A program made the translations under genes and the position numbers. DNA of 64,000 bases from Aquimarina sp. MAR_2010_214 (GTDB taxonomy: Bacteria > Bacteroidota > Bacteroidia > Flavobacteriales > Flavobacteriaceae). A model generated the notes under the pieces. The model saw only the letters and a list, made by a program, of their open reading frames with translations, did no database searches and had not been told where the DNA came from. Shown piece by piece: positions 43,673 to 53,678 of the stretch (within the stretch, counting starts at the first letter, position 1; each line of letters opens with the position of its first letter). The stretch is from assembly GCF_002846555.1 (NCBI RefSeq), contig NZ_PJMS01000001.1:1860001-1924000 (forward strand). Reading direction: 5' to 3'.

Positions 43673-43680
43673 TAGATTTG
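43673..43680 (+). promoter_or_regulatory. -7 promoter element of the acyltransferase gene
   Basis: TAGATTTG matches TAnnTTTG, about 70 bp before the chosen start. Confidence 0.55.
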
Positions 43681-43749
43681 CGCTTTTTTAAGCAATAATA
43701 CAACTCGAAAACTCGTTTTTTGGAAACAACCCAACCAAAGACTACAATA

Positions 43750-44934
43750 ATGACCAAACGTACTAGTCGATTGCACTTTCTTGATGCAATTCGAGCATTT
43801 GCTATTCTTATGATGCTTCAAGGGCATTTTGTACATTCTCTTTTAGGTGATGTGTATAGGGATAAAAATAATATTGTGTATACGATCTGGGAGTATTTTA
43901 GAGGAATGACTGCCCCAACGTTTTTTACGATAACAGGCTTTATTTTTACGTATTTATTACTAAAGCAAAACACGAAAGGAATTGATAATCCAAGAGTTTT
44001 GAAAGGTATAAAACGTGCTACTAAGGTTATTTTTTGGGGATATTTATTGCGATTAAGTTTTTATGCAGTCTTTACCGGAACAGTAAACCCTTCATTTTTC
44101 TATGTAGATGTATTGCAATGTATTGGTACATCATTGTTGCTGTTGATAGGAGTGTATCTTATTTTGAGTCAAATTAATGAAGCGTGGTTTCAAAATGTAA
44201 TACTGGGTATTGGAGTGATTATTTTTCTTCTGCAACCAATATACGGTAGTTGTATACTAGAGTTTTTACCACAAACAGTTGCTAATTATTTTACAAATAG
44301 AAACGGATCTATTTTTACATTACTACCTTGGTTTGGATATGTGTGTATAGGTAGTTTTATGGCTAGTTTGTTTTTGAAATACGGAAAACAAAAGATGTTT
44401 TACCCTTATGCTGCTATAATGCTTTTATCCATAGGAGTAGTATTGGTGTTCTATTCTTCAACTATGTTAATGGTAGTTTATAGAATGACAGGTGTGGGCA
44501 TTTTTAAATCAGTAGCTTATAACAACTTCTTGTTTATAAGATTGGGAAATGTGTGTATGCTTTTTTCTGTATTTATTATGATGAAAAATTATTTTACAAA
44601 TCATATGATAACCAAAATAGGAGGGAGCACACTATCTATCTATATAGTCCACTTTTTTGTGCTTTACGGAAGTTGGTTTGGATTAGGGCTTAGTCGCTTT
44701 TTTTATCACAGTTTAACCCCGATACAAACTTTTATTGGAGCATTATTATTTATAATTGGTGTATGTGCAATAGTTTTATGTTATTATAAATATGAAGAAG
44801 AACTGAAGCTTCAAACACATCATGTATTTAAATCGACAAACCAGAAGATAAAAGCTGTTTTACCAGAAGCTTTTATACTGTTTAGAAATACTATTATTCG
44901 CACCTATCGAAACATTAGATATACAAGACGGTAG
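43750..44934 (+). CDS. Acyltransferase-type membrane protein (heparan-alpha-glucosaminide N-acetyltransferase-like)
   Basis: The ATG at 43750 gives 394 residues; the frame is open from a TTG at 43720. The start RLHFLDAIRAFAILMMLQGHFVHS has the DAxRxxAxxxMxxxH pattern of multi-spanning acetyltransferases (HGSNAT/DUF1624-like). About ten hydrophobic helices follow, with PTFFTITGFIFTYLL near residue 60. It likely modifies an envelope sugar. The C-terminal 40 residues are basic and cytoplasmic. Confidence 0.75.
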   Translation: MTKRTSRLHFLDAIRAFAILMMLQGHFVHSLLGDVYRDKNNIVYTIWEYFRGMTAPTFFTITGFIFTYLLLKQNTKGIDNPRVLKGIKRATKVIFWGYLLRLSFYAVFTGTVNPSFFYVDVLQCIGTSLLLLIGVYLILSQINEAWFQNVILGIGVIIFLLQPIYGSCILEFLPQTVANYFTNRNGSIFTLLPWFGYVCIGSFMASLFLKYGKQKMFYPYAAIMLLSIGVVLVFYSSTMLMVVYRMTGVGIFKSVAYNNFLFIRLGNVCMLFSVFIMMKNYFTNHMITKIGGSTLSIYIVHFFVLYGSWFGLGLSRFFYHSLTPIQTFIGALLFIIGVCAIVLCYYKYEEELKLQTHHVFKSTNQKIKAVLPEAFILFRNTIIRTYRNIRYTRR

Positions 44935-45020
44935 TATTGTAGTCTTTGTATTGGCAGTTGGTTTTTTTATTGTATTAAAAATCAGTACCTTATAGTGGTC
45001 TAATCAATACTCATTTTGTC

Positions 45021-45443
45021 ATGCCAACAATAAAATCGTTAAACAAATGGGCTAATGCACATACGTATTATCCGTTAGATTTGTTAAGAATTGCCTTAGG
45101 AGTTTTTTTATTTATAAAAGGAATAAATTTTATTAGTAATAGCCAGATTCTTGTAGACCTTATTAAGCCTGTTCAAAACCTTGCAGGTGCTATGATTATA
45201 ATTCATTATGTAGCTCCGGCACATTTAATAGGGGGCGTGCTTATTTCTTTTGGATTACTGACACGATGGTCAGTTACAGCTCAACTTCCATTATTAATAG
45301 GGGCAGTACTCATTAATTTTATAGGAGAGATGAATGTGGCAAATCTTATTATTGCCAGTATAATTCTATTACTATGTGTATTTTTCTTGTTCTACGGTTC
45401 GGGGAAACACTCTGTAGATTACTATTTAAAAATGGAACAGTGA
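45021..45443 (+). CDS. DoxX family membrane protein
   Basis: This 140-residue, four-helix membrane protein includes LLRIALGVFLFIKGINFIS at the start, APAHLIGGVLISFGLLTRW in the middle and IIASIILLLCVFFLFYGSG at the end, a DoxX pattern. Same strand as the acyltransferase, 86 bp downstream. Confidence 0.8.
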   Translation: MPTIKSLNKWANAHTYYPLDLLRIALGVFLFIKGINFISNSQILVDLIKPVQNLAGAMIIIHYVAPAHLIGGVLISFGLLTRWSVTAQLPLLIGAVLINFIGEMNVANLIIASIILLLCVFFLFYGSGKHSVDYYLKMEQ

Positions 45444-45485
45444 AGCTGTAAAGATAGAATAAGATTTAATACATTATTAAAAATA

Positions 45486-45520
45486 AAAAAACCGCTCAAT
45501 GAACGGTTTTTTTATTTTTT
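45486..45520. terminator. Terminator between convergent genes
   Basis: AAAAAACCG-CTCAATGAA-CGGTTTTTTT hairpin. Confidence 0.8.
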
Positions 45521-45521
45521 T

Positions 45522-45878
45522 TTACCATCCCGATAAACGAGATTTTCCGCTATAGGTTGGAATATCTAGATATACAGTGTCTATCTTTTTTGAAGCATAG
45601 ACACTATTTTTATATTTAAAAAGCCTCTTTTTATTCTTTTGAATTTGTTTTCTTATTTTTTTCCACTTCTTTTCACTGTATATACTGGTGTTTTTTGATC
45701 GCTGGGCTACATTTTTGTTTGCCTCTATTGGATTAGTATTAGTGTGAGAAAGGTTTTGTTTTTGTAACGTATTATTAGTGATAGTAATAGGTTTGAAGTC
45801 AGTTGTATTACTTTGTCCTATTGATGAATACGATATACATATCAATATCACTGTAGTCGTAGCGATTCTCATTTTCAT
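45522..45878 (-). CDS. Small secreted protein ending in GKSRLSGW, paralogue 1
   Basis: The start MKMRIATTTVILICISYSSIGQ forms a signal peptide, giving about 118 residues; upstream in-frame ATG (45908) gives a non-signal extension. A low-complexity middle leads to a basic region (KKWKKIRKQIQKNKKRLF) and the end KIDTVYLDIPTYSGKSRLSGW (in parts). The paralogue at 46383-46748 shares the basic block and the last 8 residues. No family is recognised. Confidence 0.65.
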   Translation of the reverse strand: MKMRIATTTVILICISYSSIGQSNTTDFKPITITNNTLQKQNLSHTNTNPIEANKNVAQRSKNTSIYSEKKWKKIRKQIQKNKKRLFKYKNSVYASKKIDTVYLDIPTYSGKSRLSGW

Positions 45879-46382
45879 TTTTTTAGATTTTTGGGGGTTA
45901 GTAATCATAAGTATAAAATTGAAGTTATTTATAGAAATTTGGATAAGGTTAATTTTTACAATCCAAAAAATAAATAAATGACTGATATTCAGTTACTAAG
46001 ATAGTTATACTAATTCAATTTTGAATACGGAAAAACCGCAACACAGTATGGGGATTTTTCCCCTAAATAGAGCTGGTAAGTACCGTGGTTATTCGTATTT
46101 TTTTCTAAATGTTGGGTGAAAATTTTATTTTATTTTTTTCTCAAAAAAACATAAAATACTGGGCCAGTTAAGCTAGAATAGGGGTTGAACGCTGTTTTTT
46201 TAAATATTAAATAAATGTACTAATCTTCTTGAAAACAGTTTTTTTTCAAGAAAACACACTTATTTTAATCTCAAAAGAAGATAAAAACGTCAAGTTTTGG
46301 ATATGATAGAGGTAATAATATGCTATTAAAGAGAAATAGGATAATTAATTGAAAAAGAAATACTTTTGACTTAATTATAAAT
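45879..46382. other. Gene-free stretch with an element shared upstream of both GKSRLSGW genes
   Basis: No ORF is supported. AATACGGAAAAACC (46024) followed by GGGATTTTTC (46051) lies about 145 bp upstream of paralogue 1. A similar pair lies upstream of paralogue 2 (46890 and 46927). Candidate shared regulatory site. Confidence 0.5.
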
Positions 46383-46748
46383 TTACCAACCTGATAAACG
46401 AGATTTGCCTCTAACAGTATTAAAAGACGGTATATCTATATATATAGTATCAATAACCTTATAAGTGTACACACTATTTTTTGTGTTAGAAACTCTCCTT
46501 TTATTTTTTTTGAGTTGTTTTTTGATTTTTCGCCACTCTTTTTTGCTATAAAAATCTTTACTTTTAGTTTTTATAGGAGTTTGTATTATTAAACGATCCG
46601 TCATAGCAATTTCATCAGTACTATATTGCTCTTGTTGAATTTGATTATCAATGGTTTTTACTGAAGAAAGATCATTTTTAAAATCTTGACCAAAAGAGAT
46701 GCTACACACTAATAAAAAAGCGATGCTTAATGCAAATTTTAATTTCAT
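46383..46748 (-). CDS. Small secreted protein ending in GKSRLSGW, paralogue 2
   Basis: The start MKLKFALSIAFLLVCSISFGQ is a signal peptide, giving about 121 residues; the frame is open further upstream. The basic block KEWRKIKKQLKKNKRR and the tail IDTIYIDIPSF...GKSRLSGW match paralogue 1. The conserved last residues suggest a binding or processing tag; unproven. It lies downstream of metK on the same strand. Confidence 0.65.
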   Translation of the reverse strand: MKLKFALSIAFLLVCSISFGQDFKNDLSSVKTIDNQIQQEQYSTDEIAMTDRLIIQTPIKTKSKDFYSKKEWRKIKKQLKKNKRRVSNTKNSVYTYKVIDTIYIDIPSFNTVRGKSRLSGW

Positions 46749-46961
46749 TTCCCTAAATTTAAATGTATTAATCAATTGTGATACACTAAAATTTTTAAAA
46801 AAACATATCAAAATTATTCCCCCCGAATAGATATGTTATGTATCTTATAACGTTTATGGGGTAAATGTAATGATAATACTTGATTTTGTAATACGGGAAA
46901 ACCTCATTTCTTCAGGGCTGCACCTGATTTTTCGATGAATAACTATAAAATCAGATAAACG

Positions 46962-48218
46962 TTAAATCTTAAACGCCTTTTTTACTTTTTCTACATAATC
47001 AAGTTTCTCCCAGGTAAATAGTTCTACTTCTTTTTCTATTTTACCAGAATACGGGCTTTCAAAAACTTTAGTAATCGTTTGCGGTTCTTTACCCATATGT
47101 CCATAAGCAGCTGTTTCCTGATAGATGGGATTACGTAATTTAAGACGTTTCTCAATCGCAGCTGGACGCATATCGAAGATTTCACCTACTATTTCGGCAA
47201 TTTCTCCATCTGTTAATCCCAGAGTACCAGTTCCATAAGTGTCTACAAAAATAGAGGTGGGTTCAACAACACCAATCGCATATGATACTTGTACTAATAC
47301 TTCATTTGCTACTCCTGCAGCTACAAGATTTTTAGCAATATGCCTAGAAGCATATGCAGCAGATCGATCTACTTTACTTGGGTCTTTACCTGAAAATGCA
47401 CCTCCACCGTGAGCTCCTTTACCACCATAAGTGTCGACTATAATTTTTCTTCCAGTAAGACCAGTGTCACCATGTGGTCCACCAATCACAAATTTTCCAG
47501 TCGGATTAATATGATATGTAATCTGATCATTAAACAATTGTTGGATATAACTAGGTAATTGAGCAATTACCCTAGGCATTAAAATAGAAATAATATCATT
47601 TTTTATTTTACTCAACATTGCATCATCATTGCTGTCAAAATCATCATGCTGTGTAGATACAACGATGGCAACAATACGTTGAGGTATATTATCATCACTA
47701 TACTCAATAGTTACCTGACTTTTAGAATCAGGACGCAAATAAGGGATTTCTGTACCTTCACGTCTTAGCTTGGCTAATTCAATTAATATTTTATGTGAAA
47801 TATCAAGAGCCAAAGGCATATAATTAGCAGTTTCTTTGGTGGCATACCCAAACATCATTCCTTGGTCACCAGCACCTTGCTCTTCTTTATTTTCACGATC
47901 AACCCCTTGATTTATATCTTGCGATTGTTCATGGATAAGAGAGATTACTCCACAAGAGTCACCACTAAACTGATATGCCCCTTTAGTATATCCAATCGTA
48001 TTGATGACATCCCTTGCTATATGTTGTACATCAAGATATGTTTTGGATTTTACTTCTCCGGCAAGTACTACCTGACCAGTAGTTACAAGCGTTTCGCAAG
48101 CTACCTTAGAGTCAGCATCAAAAGCTAAAAAGTTATCTAATAATGCATCACTTATCTGATCTGCTACTTTATCCGGATGTCCTTCGGATACACTTTCCGA
48201 AGTAAATAAATATGCCAT
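46962..48218 (-). CDS. metK: S-adenosylmethionine synthetase
   Basis: These 418 residues start with [20 protein letters not shown], the MAT N-terminal signature. [12 protein letters not shown], the Rossmann-less three-domain order and [16 protein letters not shown] near residue 270 are diagnostic. The enzyme makes S-adenosylmethionine from methionine and ATP. It is divergent from the methionine operon, whose leader senses its product. Confidence 0.97.
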   Translation of the reverse strand: MAYLFTSESVSEGHPDKVADQISDALLDNFLAFDADSKVACETLVTTGQVVLAGEVKSKTYLDVQHIARDVINTIGYTKGAYQFSGDSCGVISLIHEQSQDINQGVDRENKEEQGAGDQGMMFGYATKETANYMPLALDISHKILIELAKLRREGTEIPYLRPDSKSQVTIEYSDDNIPQRIVAIVVSTQHDDFDSNDDAMLSKIKNDIISILMPRVIAQLPSYIQQLFNDQITYHINPTGKFVIGGPHGDTGLTGRKIIVDTYGGKGAHGGGAFSGKDPSKVDRSAAYASRHIAKNLVAAGVANEVLVQVSYAIGVVEPTSIFVDTYGTGTLGLTDGEIAEIVGEIFDMRPAAIEKRLKLRNPIYQETAAYGHMGKEPQTITKVFESPYSGKIEKEVELFTWEKLDYVEKVKKAFKI

Positions 48219-48376
48219 TCTTTATTGTTTTATAGAAAATGCTTTAGACGTAATTGCAATGCGAAGCTTTCGACAGAATATCTAAATCGAACTGCTTTAG
48301 CATTTTTGTACTGTAAAAAAGTTATTTCAGTACTTGGGTTGCAATCAGTCAAATCTTTCCCTGAAAAATATTTCGG

Positions 48377-48384
48377 CAAAGGTA
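48377..48384 (-). promoter_or_regulatory. -7 promoter element of metK
   Basis: On the minus strand TACCTTTG matches TAnnTTTG, about 160 bp before the metK start. The leader contains GTACTG/CAGTAC but no recognisable S-box. Confidence 0.5.
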
Positions 48385-48515
48385 AAAAAAATGATAACAC
48401 TTAAAAGCATTTAACGTATCATTAATTTTTGATTAGTAAAGAACATTTTTGGTTAGGTGTTTTTCAAAACAAAATAATTTTCGAGAGAAAGACGATGTTG
48501 TTAAAAAATAATTAC

Positions 48516-48523
48516 TAGATTTG
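48516..48523 (+). promoter_or_regulatory. -7 promoter element of the methionine operon
   Basis: TAGATTTG matches TAnnTTTG and ends 27 bp before the riboswitch P1 stem. Confidence 0.65.
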
Positions 48524-48549
48524 CCACGAAGTTTCTTATACATATTAGT

Positions 48550-48657
48550 AAGTTATTAAGAAAGGTGGAGGGAATAGACCCTGTGAAACCTTAGCAACCC
48601 TTTAATTATTAAAGAAGGTGCTAAATTCTATCTCGATTAAGCGAGAGAAGATAACTC
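48550..48657 (+). promoter_or_regulatory. SAM-I (S-box) riboswitch
   Basis: The conserved S-box blocks appear in order: TTATTAAGAAAGGTGGAGG, GACCCTGTGAAACCT, TAGCAACC, GGTGCTAAATTC and GAGAGAAGATAAC. P1 is AGTTAT/ATAACT. It lies 118 bp before metY. High S-adenosylmethionine should lower operon expression; the expression platform may be the ACAATT/AATTGT hairpin near 48660. Confidence 0.92.
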
Positions 48658-48775
48658 GATACAATTTCAATTTTGTAATTGTCGTTTTCCTTTCTTTTTA
48701 ATTTTCTATTTACATACACTATAATCGAGTGTTTGATGTATTTGAATTTTGTTTAAAAATTTAAAATAGAAAATT

Positions 48776-50062
48776 ATGAGTACACAAAAATTTGCAACAG
48801 GAGCTTTACATGCAGGTCATGATGTGTCTGCCAATGGAGGAACAAGAGCAGTGCCAATTTATCAAACAACATCGTATGTTTTTAATAATTCTGATCATGC
48901 TGCCAATCTATTCAATTTATCCGAAACAGGATTTATTTATACTAGATTAAATAATCCAACAAATGATATTCTGGAACAACGCCTTGCAGCATTAGAGGGA
49001 GGTATTGCGGCGGTAGTAACGTCTTCGGGTACAGCGGCGATCAATACAACCTTACTAACCTTATTAAAAACGGGAGACCATATAGTTGCATCTAGTAGTT
49101 TATATGGAGGAACGTATAATTTGTTAAACGTTACATTACCTAGATTTGGGATTACAACAACTTTTGTAGATCCTTCAGATCAAAATAATTTTAAAGATGC
49201 TATACAAGAGAATACACGTGTATTCTTTGTAGAATCATTAGGAAATCCAAAGTTGGATGTATTAGATTTAAAAGCAATTTCATCTGAAGCCAAAGCCAAT
49301 AAAGTGCCTTTGATAGTTGATAATACAGTTGCTACGCCAGCACTACTTAACCCTATTGAGTATGGAGCAAATATTGTAATTCATTCACTTACAAAATATA
49401 TTAGTGGTAATGGTACATCTCTTGGAGGAGCGATTATCGATGCAGGAACTTTTGATTGGTCTAGTGGTAAGTTTCCTGAGTTTACAGAACCTTCACCAGG
49501 ATATCACGGATTAGTATATCACGATGCATTAGGGCCAGCAGCATTTATAGCAAAAGCAAGAATAGAAGGACTACGAGATCATGGAGCTGCACTAAGTCCG
49601 TTTAACGCATTTCAAATTCTACAAGGTCTGGAAACTTTAGAAATCAGAATAAAAAAGCATAGCGAAAACGCATTACAGCTTGCTAAATGGTTAGAAGAAC
49701 AAGAAGAAGTAAGTTGGGTAAAGTATCCGGGACTCAAAAATAATACGTACTACGAATTAGCTCAGGAATATTTACCAAAAGGGCAAAGTGGGATCATTAC
49801 ATTTGGAGTGAAAGGTGGTTTTGATTCGGCTAAAACAGTAGCTGATGAAACAAAAATCTTCTCTTTACTGGCAAATATTGGGGATTCTAAATCTTTAATT
49901 ATACATCCCGCTAGTACTACACACCAACAATTAGATTCTGCGCAGCAAGCATCTACTGGAGTAACTCAGGATTTGATTAGGTTATCAGTTGGACTCGAGG
50001 ATATTGAAGATCTAAAAGAAGACCTGAAAGAAGCTTTTAGTAAAGTAAAAGTCAAAATTTAA
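48776..50062 (+). CDS. metY: O-acetylhomoserine sulfhydrylase (Cys/Met PLP enzyme)
   Basis: These 428 residues show GTRAVPIYQTTSYVF near the start, YTRLNNPTNDILEQRLAALEGG, and the PLP lysine in VIHSLTKYISGNGTSLGG near residue 210. Length and the GTRA start fit MetY, which makes homocysteine from O-acetylhomoserine and sulfide. It is first after the riboswitch. Confidence 0.92.
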   Translation: MSTQKFATGALHAGHDVSANGGTRAVPIYQTTSYVFNNSDHAANLFNLSETGFIYTRLNNPTNDILEQRLAALEGGIAAVVTSSGTAAINTTLLTLLKTGDHIVASSSLYGGTYNLLNVTLPRFGITTTFVDPSDQNNFKDAIQENTRVFFVESLGNPKLDVLDLKAISSEAKANKVPLIVDNTVATPALLNPIEYGANIVIHSLTKYISGNGTSLGGAIIDAGTFDWSSGKFPEFTEPSPGYHGLVYHDALGPAAFIAKARIEGLRDHGAALSPFNAFQILQGLETLEIRIKKHSENALQLAKWLEEQEEVSWVKYPGLKNNTYYELAQEYLPKGQSGIITFGVKGGFDSAKTVADETKIFSLLANIGDSKSLIIHPASTTHQQLDSAQQASTGVTQDLIRLSVGLEDIEDLKEDLKEAFSKVKVKI

Positions 50063-50142
50063 AAGATCAAAAAAACGCTATCCTTTCTAAAAGGATTTAT
50101 AATAAGAGGGTGACCAAAATAGCCTCAAAGAAATTATAAATA

Positions 50143-51105
50143 ATGCTTCAAAAATTAGACATCTTAAATTATATCACGATAAAGGGAAGATCTATTGATC
50201 AGATTCATCTCACGTACGAAGTGTTTGGAAAACCGCTTTATACGGCACCAATTGTTCTGGTTAATCACGCTCTTACCGGTAATTCTGCAGTGTGTGGAGA
50301 GCATGGTTGGTGGAATAGTTTGATAGGGAAAGATAAGTGCATTGATACCAATAGATATACCGTTTTGTCTTTTAATATTCCAGGAAATGGATATGATGGA
50401 AAAGAAGAAAACTTAATTGAAGAATATAAAATATTTAATGCACGTGATATCGCTGCGATCTTTTCTGAAGGCTTAAAACTATTAAAAATTAACGAATTAT
50501 ATGCTGTGATTGGTGGATCTGTTGGTGGTGGAATTGCATGGGAATTAGCTGCTTTTAATCCCAGTTTAATTAAGAATTTAATCCCGGTGGCTACAGATTG
50601 GAAATCTACCGATTGGTTGAAGGCTAATTGTTTGGTGCAAGAGCAGATTTTATTAAATTCTAAAAACCCAGTTCATGATGCCAGACTACATGCGATGTTA
50701 GTCTATAGGTCTCCAGAATCATTTAGGCAAAAATTTGATCGCACATATAATGATGAAAAAGATATGTATAATATAGAAAGCTGGCTATTGTATCATGGAG
50801 AAAGATTAGACAGTAGATTTGCGCTTTCTGCTTACAAAGAATTAAATCATATCCTAGCAAATATCGATATAACTGAAGGGCGTGGAGATTTTAATGAAGT
50901 AGCCGCATCGATTCAATCTAGTATTCATATTATAAGTATAGACTCTGATATGTTTTTTACAGCAGCAGAAGATAAGATTACATTCAAAAAACTGAAAGAA
51001 GTAAAACAAAATGTTACTCACAAAATAATTAATTCGGTTCATGGTCATGATGCCTTTTTAATAGAATTTGAACAATTGAATGCATTGTTAAAAGATGTGT
51101 TTTAA
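50143..51105 (+). CDS. metX: Homoserine O-acetyltransferase-like alpha/beta hydrolase
   Basis: 320 residues, shorter than classical MetX (about 370). The oxyanion region is NHALTGNSAVCGE, the nucleophile Ser lies in IGGSVGGGIAWEL, and the catalytic His in VHGHDAFLIEF at the end. The short form is common in Bacteroidetes. It should provide O-acetylhomoserine for MetY/MetZ. Situated between metY and the aspartokinase gene. Confidence 0.82.
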   Translation: MLQKLDILNYITIKGRSIDQIHLTYEVFGKPLYTAPIVLVNHALTGNSAVCGEHGWWNSLIGKDKCIDTNRYTVLSFNIPGNGYDGKEENLIEEYKIFNARDIAAIFSEGLKLLKINELYAVIGGSVGGGIAWELAAFNPSLIKNLIPVATDWKSTDWLKANCLVQEQILLNSKNPVHDARLHAMLVYRSPESFRQKFDRTYNDEKDMYNIESWLLYHGERLDSRFALSAYKELNHILANIDITEGRGDFNEVAASIQSSIHIISIDSDMFFTAAEDKITFKKLKEVKQNVTHKIINSVHGHDAFLIEFEQLNALLKDVF

Positions 51106-51118
51106 AGAAAAAGAAAAA

Positions 51119-53533
51119 ATGAAAATTTTAAAATTTGGAGGGAAATCACTCGCTAATGGAAAAGGAATTCATGCGGTGATAGATATAATTGAAGATAAGG
51201 TGAAAAATGGCGAAAAGATAACCGTTGTCCTTTCTGCTCGTGGTAATACAACCGATGAACTCGAAGAAATTCTTGAAAAGGCTGTCAATGGCAAAAATTA
51301 TCAATCACAGCTAGAAGCATTTAAAACATACCAAATTGCCGATTTTGATAATGTCGATTTTACCCAGGAGTTCGAAACATTAGACAAACTTTTTGAAGGA
51401 GTTTCACTTTTAGAAGACTATAGCAAGAGGATAAAAGATCAGGTGTTATCGCAAGGTGAAGTTATTTCGGCCAAATTGGTAACGCAACTCCTAAAAGAGA
51501 AAAATATCAATGCTAATTTTACAGATAGTAGAACTCTTATCATAACAGATGCTCAGTTTGGAGATGCTCAACCTCTCGATAAATTATCTAAAGAAAATGT
51601 AATTAATCATTTTCAAAAGTATAATGGCACTACAGTAAATATCGTTACTGGTTTTATAGCATCGAATACCAAAAATGAAACAACTACTTTAGGAAGAAAC
51701 GGTAGTAACTATACAGCATCATTATTAGCTAATTATCTTGAAGCAGAAGAATTACAAAATTTCACTCATGTAAATGGGATCTATACTGCTGATCCAGACC
51801 TGGTACCTAATGCTATAAAAATTGAAAAATTGTCATTTACAGAAGCTAATGAATTGGCATATTTTGGAGCTAATATTTTACATGCGAAAACTATAATTCC
51901 TTTAATTGAAAAGAATATCCCGCTTAGGATTTTGAATACTTTTGATCATCAAAATAAAGGAACCTTGATTACATCGGAAGCGAGTGAAAAAGGAATTAAA
52001 TCTCTTTCAGTTTTAGAGAATGTGGCTCTAATAAACCTAGAAGGAAGAGGTCTATTGGGAAAAGTAGGAGTGGATGCGAGAATATTTAAAGCACTAGCCG
52101 ATAAAAATATTAGTGTTAGTATCATTTCACAAGGGTCATCAGAACGTGGTATTGGTTTTGTTGTCGAAGCTGATAAAGCAAAAGAAGCTAAATCTATATT
52201 AGAAGAAGAGTTCGAATCAGATTTTTATAAACGCGATGTTAGTGGTATTTCAATAGAAAAAGATGTATCTGTGATTTCTATTATTGGTCAGGACTTAAGC
52301 ACGTTTCATAAACCGTATAATGCATTGATTAAAAATCAAGTAATTCCATTATTGTTTAATAACACAGTTACAGGAAAGAATGTGAGTCTAGTGGTGCGAA
52401 AAGAACAGTTGCATCGTGCTTTAAATGTGATTCATGGTGAGATTTTCGAAATTTCTAAAAAAATCAACATAGCTATATTTGGCCATGGTCTGGTTGGAGG
52501 TACTTTGATAGATCAAATTTTAAAATCTTCAGAACAGATTGAGAAACGAAAAAAAATCAACCTCAATATTTTTGCAGTCGCAAATTCAAGAAAAGTACTC
52601 TTGGATAAAAACGGGGTAGCTCAAGATTGGAAAAATGCTATCAATGAAAAAGGAGTTTCGTATACAGTTGAGGATGTGATTCGATATGCAGATGATCATC
52701 ATTTAGAAAACCTAATAGCTATTGATAATACAGCTAGTCAGGTGTTTACCGAAAATTACATAAATTTGGTAGAACATGGTTTCGATTTGGTATCTTCTAA
52801 TAAAGTTGCCAATACATTAAGTTTTGACTTTTATAAGGAGTTAAGAATTAAGCTAGAAGAGAATCAAAAACAATATCTGTATGAAACTAACGTAGGAGCT
52901 GGATTACCGTTGATTGATACTATTAAGTTATTGCATTTGTCTGGAGAAAATATAACTCGAATCAAAGGAGTTTTCTCTGGATCACTAAGTTATTTATTCA
53001 ATACTTTTTCTGTAGAAGAACGACCTTTTAGCGAAGTGTTGCAAGAGGCAATTGATAAAGGGTTTACAGAACCCGATCCAAGAGAAGATCTCTGTGGTAA
53101 TGATGTAGGTCGAAAATTATTAATTCTCGCAAGAGAGTTGGATCTAAGTAACGAATTTGAAGATATTAATATTCATAATCTAATTCCTGAAGAATTACGA
53201 GCTGGAGAAGCAAAAGAATTTTTAGGAAGACTGAAAGAGTTGGATGTCGTTTATAAAAAAGTTAAAGAAGAGCAAAAACCTGATCATGTATTGCGATATA
53301 TTGGTGATCTTTGGGGTGATTTGTCACAAGAGAAAGGAAATCTGGATGTTAAATTAGTTTCTGTACCTCAAAGTAGTGCGTTAGGACAAGTAAAAGGTTC
53401 CGACTCTATATTCGAGATTTATACAGAATCATATGGTGATCAACCTATTGTAATTCAAGGAGCCGGCGCTGGAGCTGCAGTAACGGCAAGAGGTGTGTTT
53501 GGAGATGTGTTGCGATTGACAGAAAAAGGATAA
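51119..53533 (+). CDS. thrA: Bifunctional aspartokinase/homoserine dehydrogenase
   Basis: The ATG at 51119 (804 residues) follows the run AAGAAAAA and begins MKILKFGGKSLANGKG, the aspartokinase start. Kinase about 1-290, ACT regulatory region about 310-450 (GKVGVDARIFKALADKNISV), dehydrogenase from FGHGLVGGTL near 465 with NVGAGLPLIDTIKLL near 600. It makes aspartyl phosphate and homoserine, the branch to methionine and threonine. Position inside the S-box operon suggests that this copy serves methionine synthesis. Confidence 0.95.
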   Translation: MKILKFGGKSLANGKGIHAVIDIIEDKVKNGEKITVVLSARGNTTDELEEILEKAVNGKNYQSQLEAFKTYQIADFDNVDFTQEFETLDKLFEGVSLLEDYSKRIKDQVLSQGEVISAKLVTQLLKEKNINANFTDSRTLIITDAQFGDAQPLDKLSKENVINHFQKYNGTTVNIVTGFIASNTKNETTTLGRNGSNYTASLLANYLEAEELQNFTHVNGIYTADPDLVPNAIKIEKLSFTEANELAYFGANILHAKTIIPLIEKNIPLRILNTFDHQNKGTLITSEASEKGIKSLSVLENVALINLEGRGLLGKVGVDARIFKALADKNISVSIISQGSSERGIGFVVEADKAKEAKSILEEEFESDFYKRDVSGISIEKDVSVISIIGQDLSTFHKPYNALIKNQVIPLLFNNTVTGKNVSLVVRKEQLHRALNVIHGEIFEISKKINIAIFGHGLVGGTLIDQILKSSEQIEKRKKINLNIFAVANSRKVLLDKNGVAQDWKNAINEKGVSYTVEDVIRYADDHHLENLIAIDNTASQVFTENYINLVEHGFDLVSSNKVANTLSFDFYKELRIKLEENQKQYLYETNVGAGLPLIDTIKLLHLSGENITRIKGVFSGSLSYLFNTFSVEERPFSEVLQEAIDKGFTEPDPREDLCGNDVGRKLLILARELDLSNEFEDINIHNLIPEELRAGEAKEFLGRLKELDVVYKKVKEEQKPDHVLRYIGDLWGDLSQEKGNLDVKLVSVPQSSALGQVKGSDSIFEIYTESYGDQPIVIQGAGAGAAVTARGVFGDVLRLTEKG

Positions 53534-53543
53534 AATTATAATT

Positions 53544-53672
53544 GCGTTAGGGATTGAAGCGACATCCTTTTATAATCCTGTCACCCCGAGCGAAGTCGAA
53601 GGGTTTCTGACAGGTTATAAAAGATATAGCCGAAAGCCCGACCCTGATTGGTCAGGGGAGCGCCCAAAACAA
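53544..53672 (+). repeat. REP-like structured element inside the methionine operon
   Basis: CTTTTATAATCCTGTCA (53567-53583) pairs with TGACAGG.TTATAAAAG (53608-53623), with one bulge. Inside is CACCCCGAGCGAAGTCGAAG. A second hairpin is CCCTGA-TTGG-TCAGGG (53642-53657). GC content is above the surroundings. Such elements are dispersed in many Flavobacteriia genomes; family membership would need a search. Confidence 0.6.
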
Positions 53673-53678
53673 TATAAA

